Source: Paraburkholderia sp.
GTDB taxonomy: Bacteria; Pseudomonadota; Gammaproteobacteria; Burkholderiales; Burkholderiaceae
NCBI RefSeq assembly: GCF_024281035.1
Contig: NZ_JAMXLH010000032.1
Coordinates: 186,681 to 250,680 of the forward strand
Length of the DNA stretch: 64,000 nt
Direction: 5' to 3'
Shown piece by piece: positions 55,517-63,852 of this stretch (within the stretch, counting starts at the first letter, position 1; each line of letters opens with the position of its first letter). Under the pieces are notes generated by a model. The model ran no database searches, was not told the origin of the DNA, and saw only the letters and a list, made by a program, of their open reading frames with translations. Both the position numbers and the translations under genes were made by a program.

Positions 55517-56206
55517 TCACAGTTGCGCGTGGCGCACGCCCACGGAGTAGCGGCGTTCGAGCCACAGCAGCGCGAAATTGGAAATGGTCGTAATCGCGAG
55601 ATAGACGAGCGCCGCGATCATCAGGAAGAGAAACAGATTGAAGGTGCTGCGGCCCGCATCCTGCGCGGCCTTCACGACGTCGGCGAGACCGATGATCGAC
55701 ACGAGCGCGGTCGCCTTCACGATCACCTGCCAGTTATTGCCGATGCCAGGCAGCGCAAATCGCATCATTTGAGGAAACAGGATGCGTGCGAATACACGCG
55801 TGCCGCTCATCCCAAACGCGTAGCCCGCTTCGAGTTGGCCGCGCGGCACGGCGAGAAACGCGCCCCGGAAGGTCTCGGTGAAGTACGCGCCGTAGATAAA
55901 GCCGAGTGTGATGACGCCGGCCACGAACGGATCGATGTCGATCTGCGCCATGTTGAGCGCTTCGGTCGCATCGTTCAGGCCGATCTGGATGCTATAGAAC
56001 AAAAGCAGCATCAGCACGAGATCGGGAACCGAGCGGATCAGTGTTGTATAGGCCGTCGCACAGGCTGCGAGCGGCCGGTTGAACGAAAGTTTCGCCGCTG
56101 CGCCCGCGAGGCCGAGCAATACGGCCATACCGAGCGAGAGCAATGAAAGCTCGATCGTCTGGAGCGTGCCGGCAAGCAGCAACGGGCCAAAGCCATAGAG
56201 AGTCAC
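55517..56206 (-). CDS. aotQ: Basic-amino-acid ABC transporter permease (AotQ/HisQ)
   Basis: A 229-aa inner-membrane permease; RSVPDLVLMLLLFYSIQIG and the EAA loop GQLEAGYAFGMSGTRVFARI are characteristic of HisQ. First gene of the transporter operon. Its upstream region (56265-56565) is a decayed aruF 5' end plus aruF-type control sequence, so transcription is probably driven by the copied promoter. Confidence 0.92.
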   Translation of the reverse strand: MTLYGFGPLLLAGTLQTIELSLLSLGMAVLLGLAGAAAKLSFNRPLAACATAYTTLIRSVPDLVLMLLLFYSIQIGLNDATEALNMAQIDIDPFVAGVITLGFIYGAYFTETFRGAFLAVPRGQLEAGYAFGMSGTRVFARILFPQMMRFALPGIGNNWQVIVKATALVSIIGLADVVKAAQDAGRSTFNLFLFLMIAALVYLAITTISNFALLWLERRYSVGVRHAQL

Positions 56207-56264
56207 GTGCGTCTCCGTGAAATTCGTTATCGATGCCCAAGGGATGTCTCAGGCACTTTTTTGA

Positions 56265-56414
56265 AGGTTTGCGCTGATGGTCGCAGTGCGCAATGAATTG
56301 ATCGAACCGGCGTTGATCTTAGCGAGGGACGGTAGGCACCAAAACGTCGATCTGTGCTGCGAGGGCGAGCAACGTTTCAGTATCTGCGTCGCTCGTGGGG
56401 CGAGTAATCCACAT
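56265..56414 (-). pseudogene. Decayed 5' end of a second aruF copy
   Basis: ATG at 56414 reads MWITRPTSDADTETLLALAA, then QIDVLVPTVPR and a stop at 56319-56321. It aligns with MWITRPARDADAEKLLAIAA of AruF (49247-50281). Past the stop, faint similarity continues to about 56265 (DQRRFDQFIAHCDHQ against DRASIEDAIARTNDA). The remainder of the gene is replaced by aotQ. It is a non-coding relic lying within the aot leader. Confidence 0.8.
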
Positions 56415-56501
56415 AGTTCATCTCATCAAGGATACGGTGATTGCATGGGCCAGCAACATCGGCATGCGCTCACGTGTGCTCATTGCGTCAACTGCCTGGT
56501 C

Positions 56502-56565
56502 ATTGTATGCAGCCGTGATTGGGCAGCATTTCGGATTTGCGACACCTGAAGGTCTTTGCGTGAAA
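56502..56565 (-). promoter_or_regulatory. aruF-type control region upstream of the aot operon
   Basis: Duplicate of 50360-50423 (54 of 64 identical by hand count). On the minus strand it holds TGTCGCAAATCCGAAATGC (TGTCGC at 56544-56539), matching TGTCGC-N8-AA exactly. Likely ArgR-type activator site for aotQMP-argR, giving autoregulation. Confidence 0.65.
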
Positions 56566-56617
56566 CTTTGGCCGTACTTTGGCGTTAACCAGGGTACTCC
56601 ACTACGCCACTTCGCTT

Positions 56618-57559
56618 TCAATTGCGTTTCGAGAGATGAATGCCGGCGAGCATGCAGCGCACCGATCCGCCTGCCATCTCGATCGTCGGCACATCGAGCG
56701 GCAACAGTTGCGCCGAACGCTCGATCAACCGGCGCTGGCTCAGCGAAAGACTGTCGAGGGCACGCTGTGAAAGCGCCAGCACGCGCCCTTCCCGTCCCGT
56801 CAATTCGATGGCGTTGCCCGCGAAGTTGTCGATCTGTGCGTTTTCAAGGCCGATGACGGTGCGCCCGGTTTGCGCGAGACGCCGTTGAATCTCCTCGCGG
56901 CGCGCAGCGTCACGGATCACGTCGAGGCCAATCAGCGCAAAATCCGTTGCGACGCTCATCATCACGTTCGTGTGATAGATGGGCTGGCCGTCGCTGCCCG
57001 CCGTGTCGAAGCACATCGGCTCGAAATTGAAGTGCGTGCAAAAGCGTTCGAGCGCAACGGGATCGGCTCGGCGCGAGCGCGCCGTGTAAGCCACACGCGC
57101 CACATGGTCAAGCACCATCGCCCCGGTACCTTCGAGAAAGAGACCGTCATATTCGAGGCCGGAAAAGTCGATCACATCCTGCACGCGATACTCGGACTTG
57201 AGCATCTCGATCACATCCGTGCGGCGCTCGCGCCGACGATTGCCGCTATACATCGGATAGAGCGCGACATGGCCCCCGGGATGCGTCGAGAACCAGTTAT
57301 TCGGAAACACTGAATCTGGCGTGCTGCGCTCGCCGAAGTCGTCGAAGATGTGAACCTGCACACCTGCGTCGCGCAACCGTTGCGCAGCTTTGGTCACTTC
57401 GTTGCGCGCCGCTTCGGCAATGGCGTCTGCGGCCGTGGCGTCACTCGCGGGCTGTGCGCACTGGAACGCGTTGTCGGCCGAGGTTTCGGGGTTGGGGTGA
57501 AAGCGGTGCGGCCGGATCATCACGACCGCGCACGGCGCCTGAATCGAAAGAAGGCTCAT
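56618..57559 (-). CDS. ctlX: Citrulline hydrolase CtlX (amidinotransferase/deiminase fold)
   Basis: A 313-aa protein of the guanidino-group-modifying fold. CtlX-type motifs: SIQAPCAVVMIRPHRFHPNP, TPDSVFPNNWFSTHPGGH, LFLEGTGAMVLDHV, IYHTNVMMSV and the C-terminal catalytic Cys in GGSVRCMLAGI. CtlX proteins hydrolyse citrulline to ornithine. That fits the next gene, ornithine cyclodeaminase, which turns ornithine into proline. The two genes are 47 bp apart on the minus strand, ocd first. All expected catalytic residues are visible. Confidence 0.88.
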   Translation of the reverse strand: MSLLSIQAPCAVVMIRPHRFHPNPETSADNAFQCAQPASDATAADAIAEAARNEVTKAAQRLRDAGVQVHIFDDFGERSTPDSVFPNNWFSTHPGGHVALYPMYSGNRRRERRTDVIEMLKSEYRVQDVIDFSGLEYDGLFLEGTGAMVLDHVARVAYTARSRRADPVALERFCTHFNFEPMCFDTAGSDGQPIYHTNVMMSVATDFALIGLDVIRDAARREEIQRRLAQTGRTVIGLENAQIDNFAGNAIELTGREGRVLALSQRALDSLSLSQRRLIERSAQLLPLDVPTIEMAGGSVRCMLAGIHLSKRN

Positions 57560-57606
57560 AGGGCGTAGCTGAATGGGGGCAATGAAAACCAGACGATGCA
57601 GTGCGC

Positions 57607-58677
57607 TCAGACTACCTGCTCAAACGCATCAGTCACGCTTTCCACGCACGATGCGGGTCCGTGTTCGGCGATCAGCGCAAACAGGTTTTTCGGGTCAGCG
57701 GCAGGCGGAACCAGCGAGATATCGTCGCCCGCGCCATGTTGCAACGCGCATGCATGAAGGTAGCGCAGCGCGGAATAATCCTCGAGGGCGAAGCCCACGG
57801 AATCGAAAATGGTGATCTGCGTTGCGTTCTCGCGCCCCGCCACTTCGCCCTGCAGTACGCGCCAGAATTCGACCACGGGAAAATCCGCGGGCAATTGCTG
57901 GATCTCGCCCTCGATACGGCTCTGCGGTTCGTATTCGACGATCACGCGCCCCATGCGCACCACCGCTTCGTGCAGTTCGGTCTTGCCAGGGCAGTCTCCG
58001 CCAACAGCGTTCAGATGCATGCCGGGCTCGATCATCTCCGGCGTGATGATCGTGGCATAAGCCTTGTCGGCCGTGACCGTGGTCACGATGTCGGCGCCCC
58101 GCACGGCCTCTGCGGTCGAACGGGCGCGCACGAGCTTCAGTCGAGGAAAGGCCGCGAGATTGCGCACGAGCTTGTCGGTCGCATGCGTGTCGATATCGAA
58201 CACACGAATCTCGTCAATGCCCAGCAGCGTATGAAAGCCGATCGCCTGGAATTCGCTTTGCGCACCGTTGCCGATCAGCGCCATCTTTCGTGCGTTTCGA
58301 CGCGCCAGCCGCTTTGCGACCATGACCGAAGTCGCGGCCGTGCGCAGCGCCGTGGTCAGTGTCAGTTCGGCAAGCAGCACGGGATAGCCGGTATCGACGT
58401 CGCCAAGCGCACCGAACGCCATAACGGTGTGCAGGCCGCGCTGCGCGTTCACGGGATGGCCGTTCACATATTTGAAGGCGAACAGTTTCGAATCGGCAAC
58501 CGGCATCAATTCGATCACGCCGTCGCGGGAATGGCAGGCGACGCGCGGTGATTTATCGAAATCGGCCCATCGTCGGTAGTCGTTTTCGAGTTCGTCGACA
58601 AGCTCGCTCAGGCAGCGTGGCACGCCTATCTGCGCAATGAGTTTGCTGGTGGAAGGAACGTCGAGAAAGCGGGTCAT
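57607..58677 (-). CDS. ocd: Ornithine cyclodeaminase
   Basis: NAD+-dependent conversion of ornithine to proline plus ammonia; mu-crystallin family. It has FKYVNGHPVNAQRGLHTVMA, LTTALRTAATSVMVAKRLAR, the Rossmann segment MALIGNGAQSEFQAIGF and LNAVGGDCPGKTELH with the catalytic Asp. At 356 aa it matches the long bacterial form. It precedes ctlX in an operon (citrulline to ornithine to proline) and lies after a divergent-capable Lrp regulator on the same strand. Confidence 0.92.
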   Translation of the reverse strand: MTRFLDVPSTSKLIAQIGVPRCLSELVDELENDYRRWADFDKSPRVACHSRDGVIELMPVADSKLFAFKYVNGHPVNAQRGLHTVMAFGALGDVDTGYPVLLAELTLTTALRTAATSVMVAKRLARRNARKMALIGNGAQSEFQAIGFHTLLGIDEIRVFDIDTHATDKLVRNLAAFPRLKLVRARSTAEAVRGADIVTTVTADKAYATIITPEMIEPGMHLNAVGGDCPGKTELHEAVVRMGRVIVEYEPQSRIEGEIQQLPADFPVVEFWRVLQGEVAGRENATQITIFDSVGFALEDYSALRYLHACALQHGAGDDISLVPPAADPKNLFALIAEHGPASCVESVTDAFEQVV

Positions 58678-58853
58678 GAAATGTCTCCTGTATTGGCTGT
58701 GCTGCGTGCGGCGCCCGTGCGCCGCGCAATGAGGAGATTATTTCGATTAAGCGCGCCAACAGAAAGATGGCAAAGCTGGCAAAACGCGCAGGAAACCGAT
58801 CACTTTGCCCACTCGCGATGCCATCTTGCACATCCCGGTCGCGGGGCGACCGT

Positions 58854-59285
58854 TCAAGCCTTGTGCGTTGAAAGCAGAATACTGGTTTCGGTATTGCCGA
58901 TGCCATCGAGCAGACGGATCGAGGCCAATACCCGATCGAAACTTTCCAGCGAGTCGGCCTGCAATTCCGCGACTAGATCCCAACGCCCGTTGGTGCTGTG
59001 GATGGCCGACACGTTCGGATAGCCGCGCAGCGCCTTCACGACATCCGCCGCACGGTTGCCCTCGACCGCAATCGACATGAGTGCGCGAATACGGTGCTTC
59101 TCCACGGAAGGCTTCAGGCGCACCGTATAGCCGACGATCACGCCGTTTTCCTCGAGCCGCGCAATACGGTTCTGCACGGTCGCCCGCGCTACGCGTAATT
59201 GCCTCGCCAGTGTTACGACCGAAGTGCGGGCGTTGTCGCGCAGCAGCGCGATCAGCTGTCGGTCGACGTCGTCGAGGTTGATCAT
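58854..59285 (-). CDS. Lrp/AsnC-family transcriptional regulator
   Basis: A 143-aa regulator. N-terminal HTH (INLDDVDRQLIALLRDNART, LARQLRVARATVQNRIARLE) and C-terminal RAM ligand-binding domain (IRALMSIAVEGNRAADVVKA, VSAIHSTNGRWDLVAELQAD). Start at 59285 is the canonical position for the family; the extension to 59378 is rejected. It lies 176 bp upstream of ocd on the same strand and is the likely regulator of ocd-ctlX, probably sensing an amino acid such as ornithine or arginine. Confidence 0.9.
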   Translation of the reverse strand: MINLDDVDRQLIALLRDNARTSVVTLARQLRVARATVQNRIARLEENGVIVGYTVRLKPSVEKHRIRALMSIAVEGNRAADVVKALRGYPNVSAIHSTNGRWDLVAELQADSLESFDRVLASIRLLDGIGNTETSILLSTHKA

Positions 59286-59584
59286 GTCGATGTTTCCTGG
59301 CAAAAACCTGCGAGCCGCGAATATGCCGTGCGGAACGGGCGTGCGCCATGCCGACTGGTCAGAATGCTCGCCACGCATGGCAATTTGCCAGGATTATCGG
59401 CGATTTCGTCACGTTTGCCACGTCTGCGCCAATGCGGCGTCTGGGGCGCGACTGCCGGCTGTCCACGATTTCCACAATGCGGTCAGTACAACGCTCGCCC
59501 GTCCACAACCGCACGAACGTGCCGATTGCCCGGTCCAGTGGGACGTTAGGTCCCGGTTATCAGACCACGTCCAAGTGCTATTGA
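59286..59584. other. Divergent promoter gap between the Lrp and Xre-cupin genes
   Basis: About 300 bp with no gene. It must hold the lrp promoter and the upstream part of the xre promoter. No RNA or strong hairpin seen. Confidence 0.5.
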
Positions 59585-59603
59585 ACTGGAATTGAAATCC
59601 AGT
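59585..59603. promoter_or_regulatory. Dyad ACTGGA-N7-TCCAGT before the Xre-cupin gene
   Basis: Perfect inverted repeat ACTGGA (59585-59590) and TCCAGT (59598-59603), 11 bases before the ATG at 59615. It overlaps the probable -10/start region, so autorepression by the Xre-cupin protein is likely. No ribosome site is clear. Confidence 0.6.
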
Positions 59604-59614
59604 ATCATAGAAAA

Positions 59615-60199
59615 ATGACTATCGATACCCTGATTGCCAAGCGTGTTCGCGATCTGCGCAAAGGTCGCGGCTACACGCTGGACGAACTGGCGGAGTCGAG
59701 CGGTGTCAGCCGCTCGATGATTTCGTTAATCGAACGTCAGGAGACGAGTCCAACGGCCGTCGTGCTCGCCAAGCTGGCTGACGCTCTGGACGTCACGTTG
59801 GCTGCGTTGTTTTCGGATGAACCCGGCAGCGCCGCGGCGGAACCGCTTGCCCGGTTGTCGCAGCAACAAGTCTGGAAGGATCCGGCGTCCGGGTACGTCC
59901 GCCGGCATGTCTCGCCGAGTGGATTTGCATCGCCCATCGAACTGGTGGAGGTGACCTTCCCATCGGGCAAAAGCGTCGCCTTTGAAAACGTGATGAGCAA
60001 CGTGGTGCGGCATCAGCAAATCTGGGTACTGGAGGGTGAAATGGAAGTCACCTTGGGGGATCGGACCTGGCATCTCCAGACGGGCGATTGCCTTGCCATG
60101 GTGCTGGATCAACCCCTCGTTTTTCGCAATTCGAGTCGGAAGCAGGCGCGCTATGCAGTCGCGCTGACGACTCATCCAATCAATTCAAGGAAAGCGTGA
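59615..60199 (+). CDS. Xre-family regulator with cupin domain
   Basis: A 194-aa regulator. The Xre HTH is at about residues 8-65 (LRKGRGYTLDELAESSGVSR, MISLIERQETSPTAVVLAKL). A small C-terminal cupin domain (about 110-188) has HQQIWVLEGEMEVTLGDRTW and a second-barrel QTGDCLAMVLDQP. Such proteins sense small metabolites, often amino acids or polyamines, and usually repress a neighbouring gene. The next gene overlaps by one base (TGATG), so it is the probable partner. A palindrome covers the promoter. Confidence 0.9.
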   Translation: MTIDTLIAKRVRDLRKGRGYTLDELAESSGVSRSMISLIERQETSPTAVVLAKLADALDVTLAALFSDEPGSAAAEPLARLSQQQVWKDPASGYVRRHVSPSGFASPIELVEVTFPSGKSVAFENVMSNVVRHQQIWVLEGEMEVTLGDRTWHLQTGDCLAMVLDQPLVFRNSSRKQARYAVALTTHPINSRKA

Positions 60200-60729
60200 T
60201 GAGCAACCACTCCATCGTGCACTGCACCTTCGATCGTCATGCCGATGCGATCCTGGAGATATTCAACGACGCGATTCTGAATTCCACCGCGCTCTACGAG
60301 TACAAAGTTCGGACCTTGCAGACCATGACCAGCTGGTTCGATACAAAAAGAACCAGCGGCTTTCCGGTGATTGGTGTCGAGGATCACGATGGAAAGCTGT
60401 TGGCCTTCGGCAGTTATGGTTCATTTCGACCGTATCCGGCCAATAAGTACACGGTGGAACATTCCGTCTACGTGCACAAAGACCAGCGTGGCCGTGGGCT
60501 GGGGCGCGTGGTGATGCAGGAAATCATCACGGCGGCTCGACAGAACGGTCTTCATACCTTGATCGGCGGAATCGATTCGACCAATGCCGGAAGTATCGCC
60601 TTGCACGAGCGGCTTGGATTCAGGCACGTTGGCACGTTACCCCACGTCGGCTTCAAGTTCGGCCGCTGGCTCGACCTGGCGTTCTATCAATTGCTGCTGG
60701 ATACGCCCGCTCATCCGGTTGACGGCTAG
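60199..60729 (+). CDS. GNAT N-acetyltransferase, phosphinothricin/methionine-sulfoximine type
   Basis: A 176-aa acetyltransferase. The PAT-type start has DAILEIFNDAILNSTALYEY, the acetyl-CoA loop is QRGRGLGRVVM (about residues 96-106), and LIGGIDSTNAGSIALHERLGF follows. Enzymes of this group acetylate phosphinothricin, methionine sulfoximine or amino-acid analogues; the real substrate is uncertain. Translation is coupled to the Xre-cupin gene by a TGATG overlap. No separate ribosome site is needed. Confidence 0.87.
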   Translation: MSNHSIVHCTFDRHADAILEIFNDAILNSTALYEYKVRTLQTMTSWFDTKRTSGFPVIGVEDHDGKLLAFGSYGSFRPYPANKYTVEHSVYVHKDQRGRGLGRVVMQEIITAARQNGLHTLIGGIDSTNAGSIALHERLGFRHVGTLPHVGFKFGRWLDLAFYQLLLDTPAHPVDG

Positions 60730-60863
60730 ACGCACGGCCGCCGCGCAACTATTTCTGTGTGCCCGGCGGAGAAATGCTCAACAAGCGCTCAAGAAACGCG
60801 GGCATCGGTGTGCCCGCGAATGAAGTATCATCGCGCTCCAACCCGATTCAGAGGGAGCCGCCG

Positions 60864-61787
60864 ATGACCGGCCAGAACTATCAAGCCATCCTCGAAAGGA
60901 TTCATCGAGACGTCGCGCCATGGCTCACAGCCGGACGCGTTGCCGATTACATTCCGGAGCTCGCGACGGTTCGCGCCGATCACTTCGGTATGGCCATCGT
61001 GACAGTGGACGGCCAGGTGTACCGCACCGGCGACGCCGACGTGCGCTTTTCCATTCAGAGCATTTCGAAGCTGTTCGCATGCACGCTCGCGTTCCAGTTG
61101 CTTGGTGACGCACTGTGGAAGCGTGTTGGCCGAGAGCCGTCGGGCACTGCTTTCAACTCGCTCGTACAGCTCGAATTCGAAGCCGGCAAGCCGCGCAATC
61201 CGTTCATCAACGCAGGCGCGCTCGTGGTCACCGATGTACTGTGCCGCCGCTTCGTGCAGGCGGAAACCGCGCTTGTCAATTTCGTGCGGCGGCTATCGGG
61301 CGTCACAGACCTCGACTACGACCTGCGCGTCGCGCAATCGGAACTGGCGCACGCCGAACGCAACCGTGCGATGGCGCATTTCATGGCGAGCTTCGGCAAC
61401 CTTGAGATGCCGGCCGACGCCGTGATCGACGCGTATTGCCGGCAATGCGCGATCTCGATGAGCTGCGTCGAGCTGGCGCGCGCGGCGCTCTTTCTGGCCA
61501 ACGGCGGTGTGTCGCCCGCGAGCGGCGAACGCGTGCTCGATGCGAGTTCAACAAAGCGGCTATCGGCGCTGATGCTCACCTGCGGCACATACGACGCGGC
61601 GGGCGACTTCGTCTACCGCGTGGGATTGCCCGCAAAGAGCGGCGTGGGCGGCGGGATCGTAGCCGTACTGCCTGGGGAATTTGCCGTGTGCGTGTGGTCG
61701 CCGGGACTCGATGCGACGGGAAATTCGCTGGTCGGTGTTCAGGCCCTTGAGGCCCTGACCTCGATCACCGAGCGGTCAATCTTTTGA
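60864..61787 (+). CDS. glsA: Glutaminase
   Basis: A 307-aa serine-dependent glutaminase (glutamine to glutamate plus ammonia) of the beta-lactamase fold. Catalytic SxxK is in FSIQSISKLFA, PFINAGALVV and the YDxxV-type segment follow, and GLPAKSGVGGGIVAVLPG lies near the C terminus. ATG 60864 is chosen for GAGGGAG 7 bases upstream; the in-frame Met at 60759 is too far. Length is normal for GlsA/YbaS. Convergent with the diguanylate cyclase gene, 20 bp between stops. Confidence 0.93.
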   Translation: MTGQNYQAILERIHRDVAPWLTAGRVADYIPELATVRADHFGMAIVTVDGQVYRTGDADVRFSIQSISKLFACTLAFQLLGDALWKRVGREPSGTAFNSLVQLEFEAGKPRNPFINAGALVVTDVLCRRFVQAETALVNFVRRLSGVTDLDYDLRVAQSELAHAERNRAMAHFMASFGNLEMPADAVIDAYCRQCAISMSCVELARAALFLANGGVSPASGERVLDASSTKRLSALMLTCGTYDAAGDFVYRVGLPAKSGVGGGIVAVLPGEFAVCVWSPGLDATGNSLVGVQALEALTSITERSIF

Positions 61788-61807
61788 GGCCGCAGGAACC
61801 GGCTCGC

Positions 61808-62986
61808 TCAGCACGACTCTTTGACGTCACGAATCACGTTCTCGTCGTCATCCGATGTCGTAACGATACGGTTACGCCCTGCCGCCTTCGCGGCGTAAAG
61901 CGCCGCGTCGGCGCGCACCATCGCGCTCTCCAGCGTATCGCCCGCCGCGAACCCGCCCACTCCGCCGCTCAACGTGCAGCGCGCAACGTCGGCGGACGAA
62001 CGTTCGACAGCAAGTCTTAGCGCATTGGTCAGCGCCGTCGCATCGCGCATTTCTGCATCCGCGAACACAATGGCGAATTCCTCGCCGCCCAGCCGCCCGA
62101 AAAGATCGCATGAGCGCAGCTGACCCGAGACGACCGATGAAACATGCGCGAGCAATCGATCTCCGACCGCGTGGCCAAAGCTGTCGTTGACGGCCTTGAA
62201 CCTGTCGATGTCGAGAATCGCGATCGACAACGGTTGGCCTTTTTTCAGCGCGTGCGCACGCAACACATTTGCCTTGGCCATGAAGGCGCGACGCGTCAGC
62301 GCGCCGGTCAGTTCATCGAATGTCGCGAGCATTTCCATCTTCTGAAGAATCTGGTCGTGCGCGAGCATCACCATGCCAACCGACATGCAAGGCAGCGTGA
62401 CGATCGCCAACCCGAGAAACACGACATTCCACAGCGACGGCTCCAGGAATGTGAGCCGCGGCGCAACACCGGCGACGATCGCGACAATTCGCACGATATA
62501 AACGAGCGCGCCTAGCCAGGCGGCCCCTGCGACGAGACGGCCGGCGTAGCGCGTCGCATCCCGCGACGCGTGACGCAGCGCCAATGCGCCCACCGCAATT
62601 CGCCCATAAATCAGCGCAACGGATATCAGCACGCCGCGCATGTTGGCGCTCGATGAAACGCAGGTAAAGTACACGAGCAAGACGAAGATAAGGATGAACG
62701 CCGCCAGTTCATCACGCCTCACGGGACGCGTTCCAGAAAACTCACGCGTACCCTGCACAAGGAGCACCACCGCGCTTAGCGTCGCGAACGATACCCCGAG
62801 GATTTCGATCGCGTTTGGCCCACTGCCACCCAGCATTATCCAGACTGCAGCCGCGGCGAGGAGACCGTAGCCCGCGCACCAGCGGCGTACGCCGGGCACT
62901 GCGGATCGAATCAGCGAACCCAGAATGGCCACGCTCATCAGGCACGAAGCAATCAGAATCCCGACTAGAGAGAAAACGCTAAGCAT
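61808..62986 (-). CDS. Membrane diguanylate cyclase (GGDEF)
   Basis: A 392-aa protein from Met 62986. About six hydrophobic segments (residues about 1-200) form a membrane sensor region. The GGDEF domain begins near FDELTGALTRRAF, with LDIDRFKAVNDSFGHAVGD and active site LGGEEFAI (a GGEEF variant, normally active). No RxxD inhibitory motif stands out directly upstream. It synthesises cyclic di-GMP, usually promoting attachment. An EAL domain is absent. Confidence 0.92.
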   Translation of the reverse strand: MLSVFSLVGILIASCLMSVAILGSLIRSAVPGVRRWCAGYGLLAAAAVWIMLGGSGPNAIEILGVSFATLSAVVLLVQGTREFSGTRPVRRDELAAFILIFVLLVYFTCVSSSANMRGVLISVALIYGRIAVGALALRHASRDATRYAGRLVAGAAWLGALVYIVRIVAIVAGVAPRLTFLEPSLWNVVFLGLAIVTLPCMSVGMVMLAHDQILQKMEMLATFDELTGALTRRAFMAKANVLRAHALKKGQPLSIAILDIDRFKAVNDSFGHAVGDRLLAHVSSVVSGQLRSCDLFGRLGGEEFAIVFADAEMRDATALTNALRLAVERSSADVARCTLSGGVGGFAAGDTLESAMVRADAALYAAKAAGRNRIVTTSDDDENVIRDVKESC

Positions 62987-63852
62987 TTGAGCGGACCGGG
63001 CAACAAAAGTGACGCAAATCGGGACGCGCGAGGCGTTATTCATCCCGGTGAAAGCGAAGCGAAAACCGCAGGCAACGCTGCAATACTGTCGCGCAACCGG
63101 TATCGACCTGAACCAGTCGGCTTCAATGATCCCCGTGGCTATTCAGCCGCATGTATTAGCTGCCTATAACGGCCTTTATTGTTAGCGCAATGGGCGGAAT
63201 TGTAAAACAGTTTTCTACGATCCGCCCCTATAATCATTTTCACGCGTGACAGCGGCGCTAAAAGCCCCCCCCGGTGTTTTACGTGCAGTTCTCCGGCTAA
63301 TCAGCGGTTCAGATAGAACTGTACCCATCCTGCTCGCTAAACCCGCTTGGGAAAAACACTAAACTAATCCGCACCCGCAAAATCTCCAGATGGCTTTGGC
63401 GTGAATGCACGTCCCGGTTAACTATTTTCTGGAAACCAGGATGCCCTATTGAAGTGATAGAGCCGCATTCCAGGCAGCGGACGCACTGAAATTCTCGACG
63501 CCGAGCTTCGGGACCTTAAATCGATCTTCGCGAATGCCTTGCATCATTTCGATGCCGGCCAGGCCGTACACCCACTACGTCAGCGAGAAGCCGCCGCGTT
63601 CATCCGCTCACTTTATGCATAGTTCGCATATCGCTATGCGGATACAGCATTAGACGATCAAGGCACGCCGCTTCATTATCGCGTCTCCGTTGAAATTGCG
63701 GCTGCCGTTGCGTCCCGGAAGCAACTGGCCAACACCGCACGGACGCGCGTTATTGGCGCCCTGTGGCCCGCGACGACGACCTCGGTATAGCGCACGCATA
63801 CCGTCCTCGCCTGCATGGCTCGCACGCAATAAACATAGAGAAGGGGACAATG
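62987..63852. other. 866-bp intergenic region with one protein-like relic
   Basis: No intact gene. A minus-strand stretch ending at 63446 (YGLAGIEMMQGIREDRFKVP, then LGVENFSASAAWNAALSLQ) reads like the C terminus of a lost protein, with a stop just upstream of it. A hairpin-prone run with repeated GCATA/TATGC occurs near 63616-63640. The rest must contain promoters for the GGDEF gene and the permease. Confidence 0.35.

Noticed and set aside
57601..58551. 316-codon plus-strand ORF
   Set aside because: Mirror frame of ocd; His/Arg-rich with no motif.
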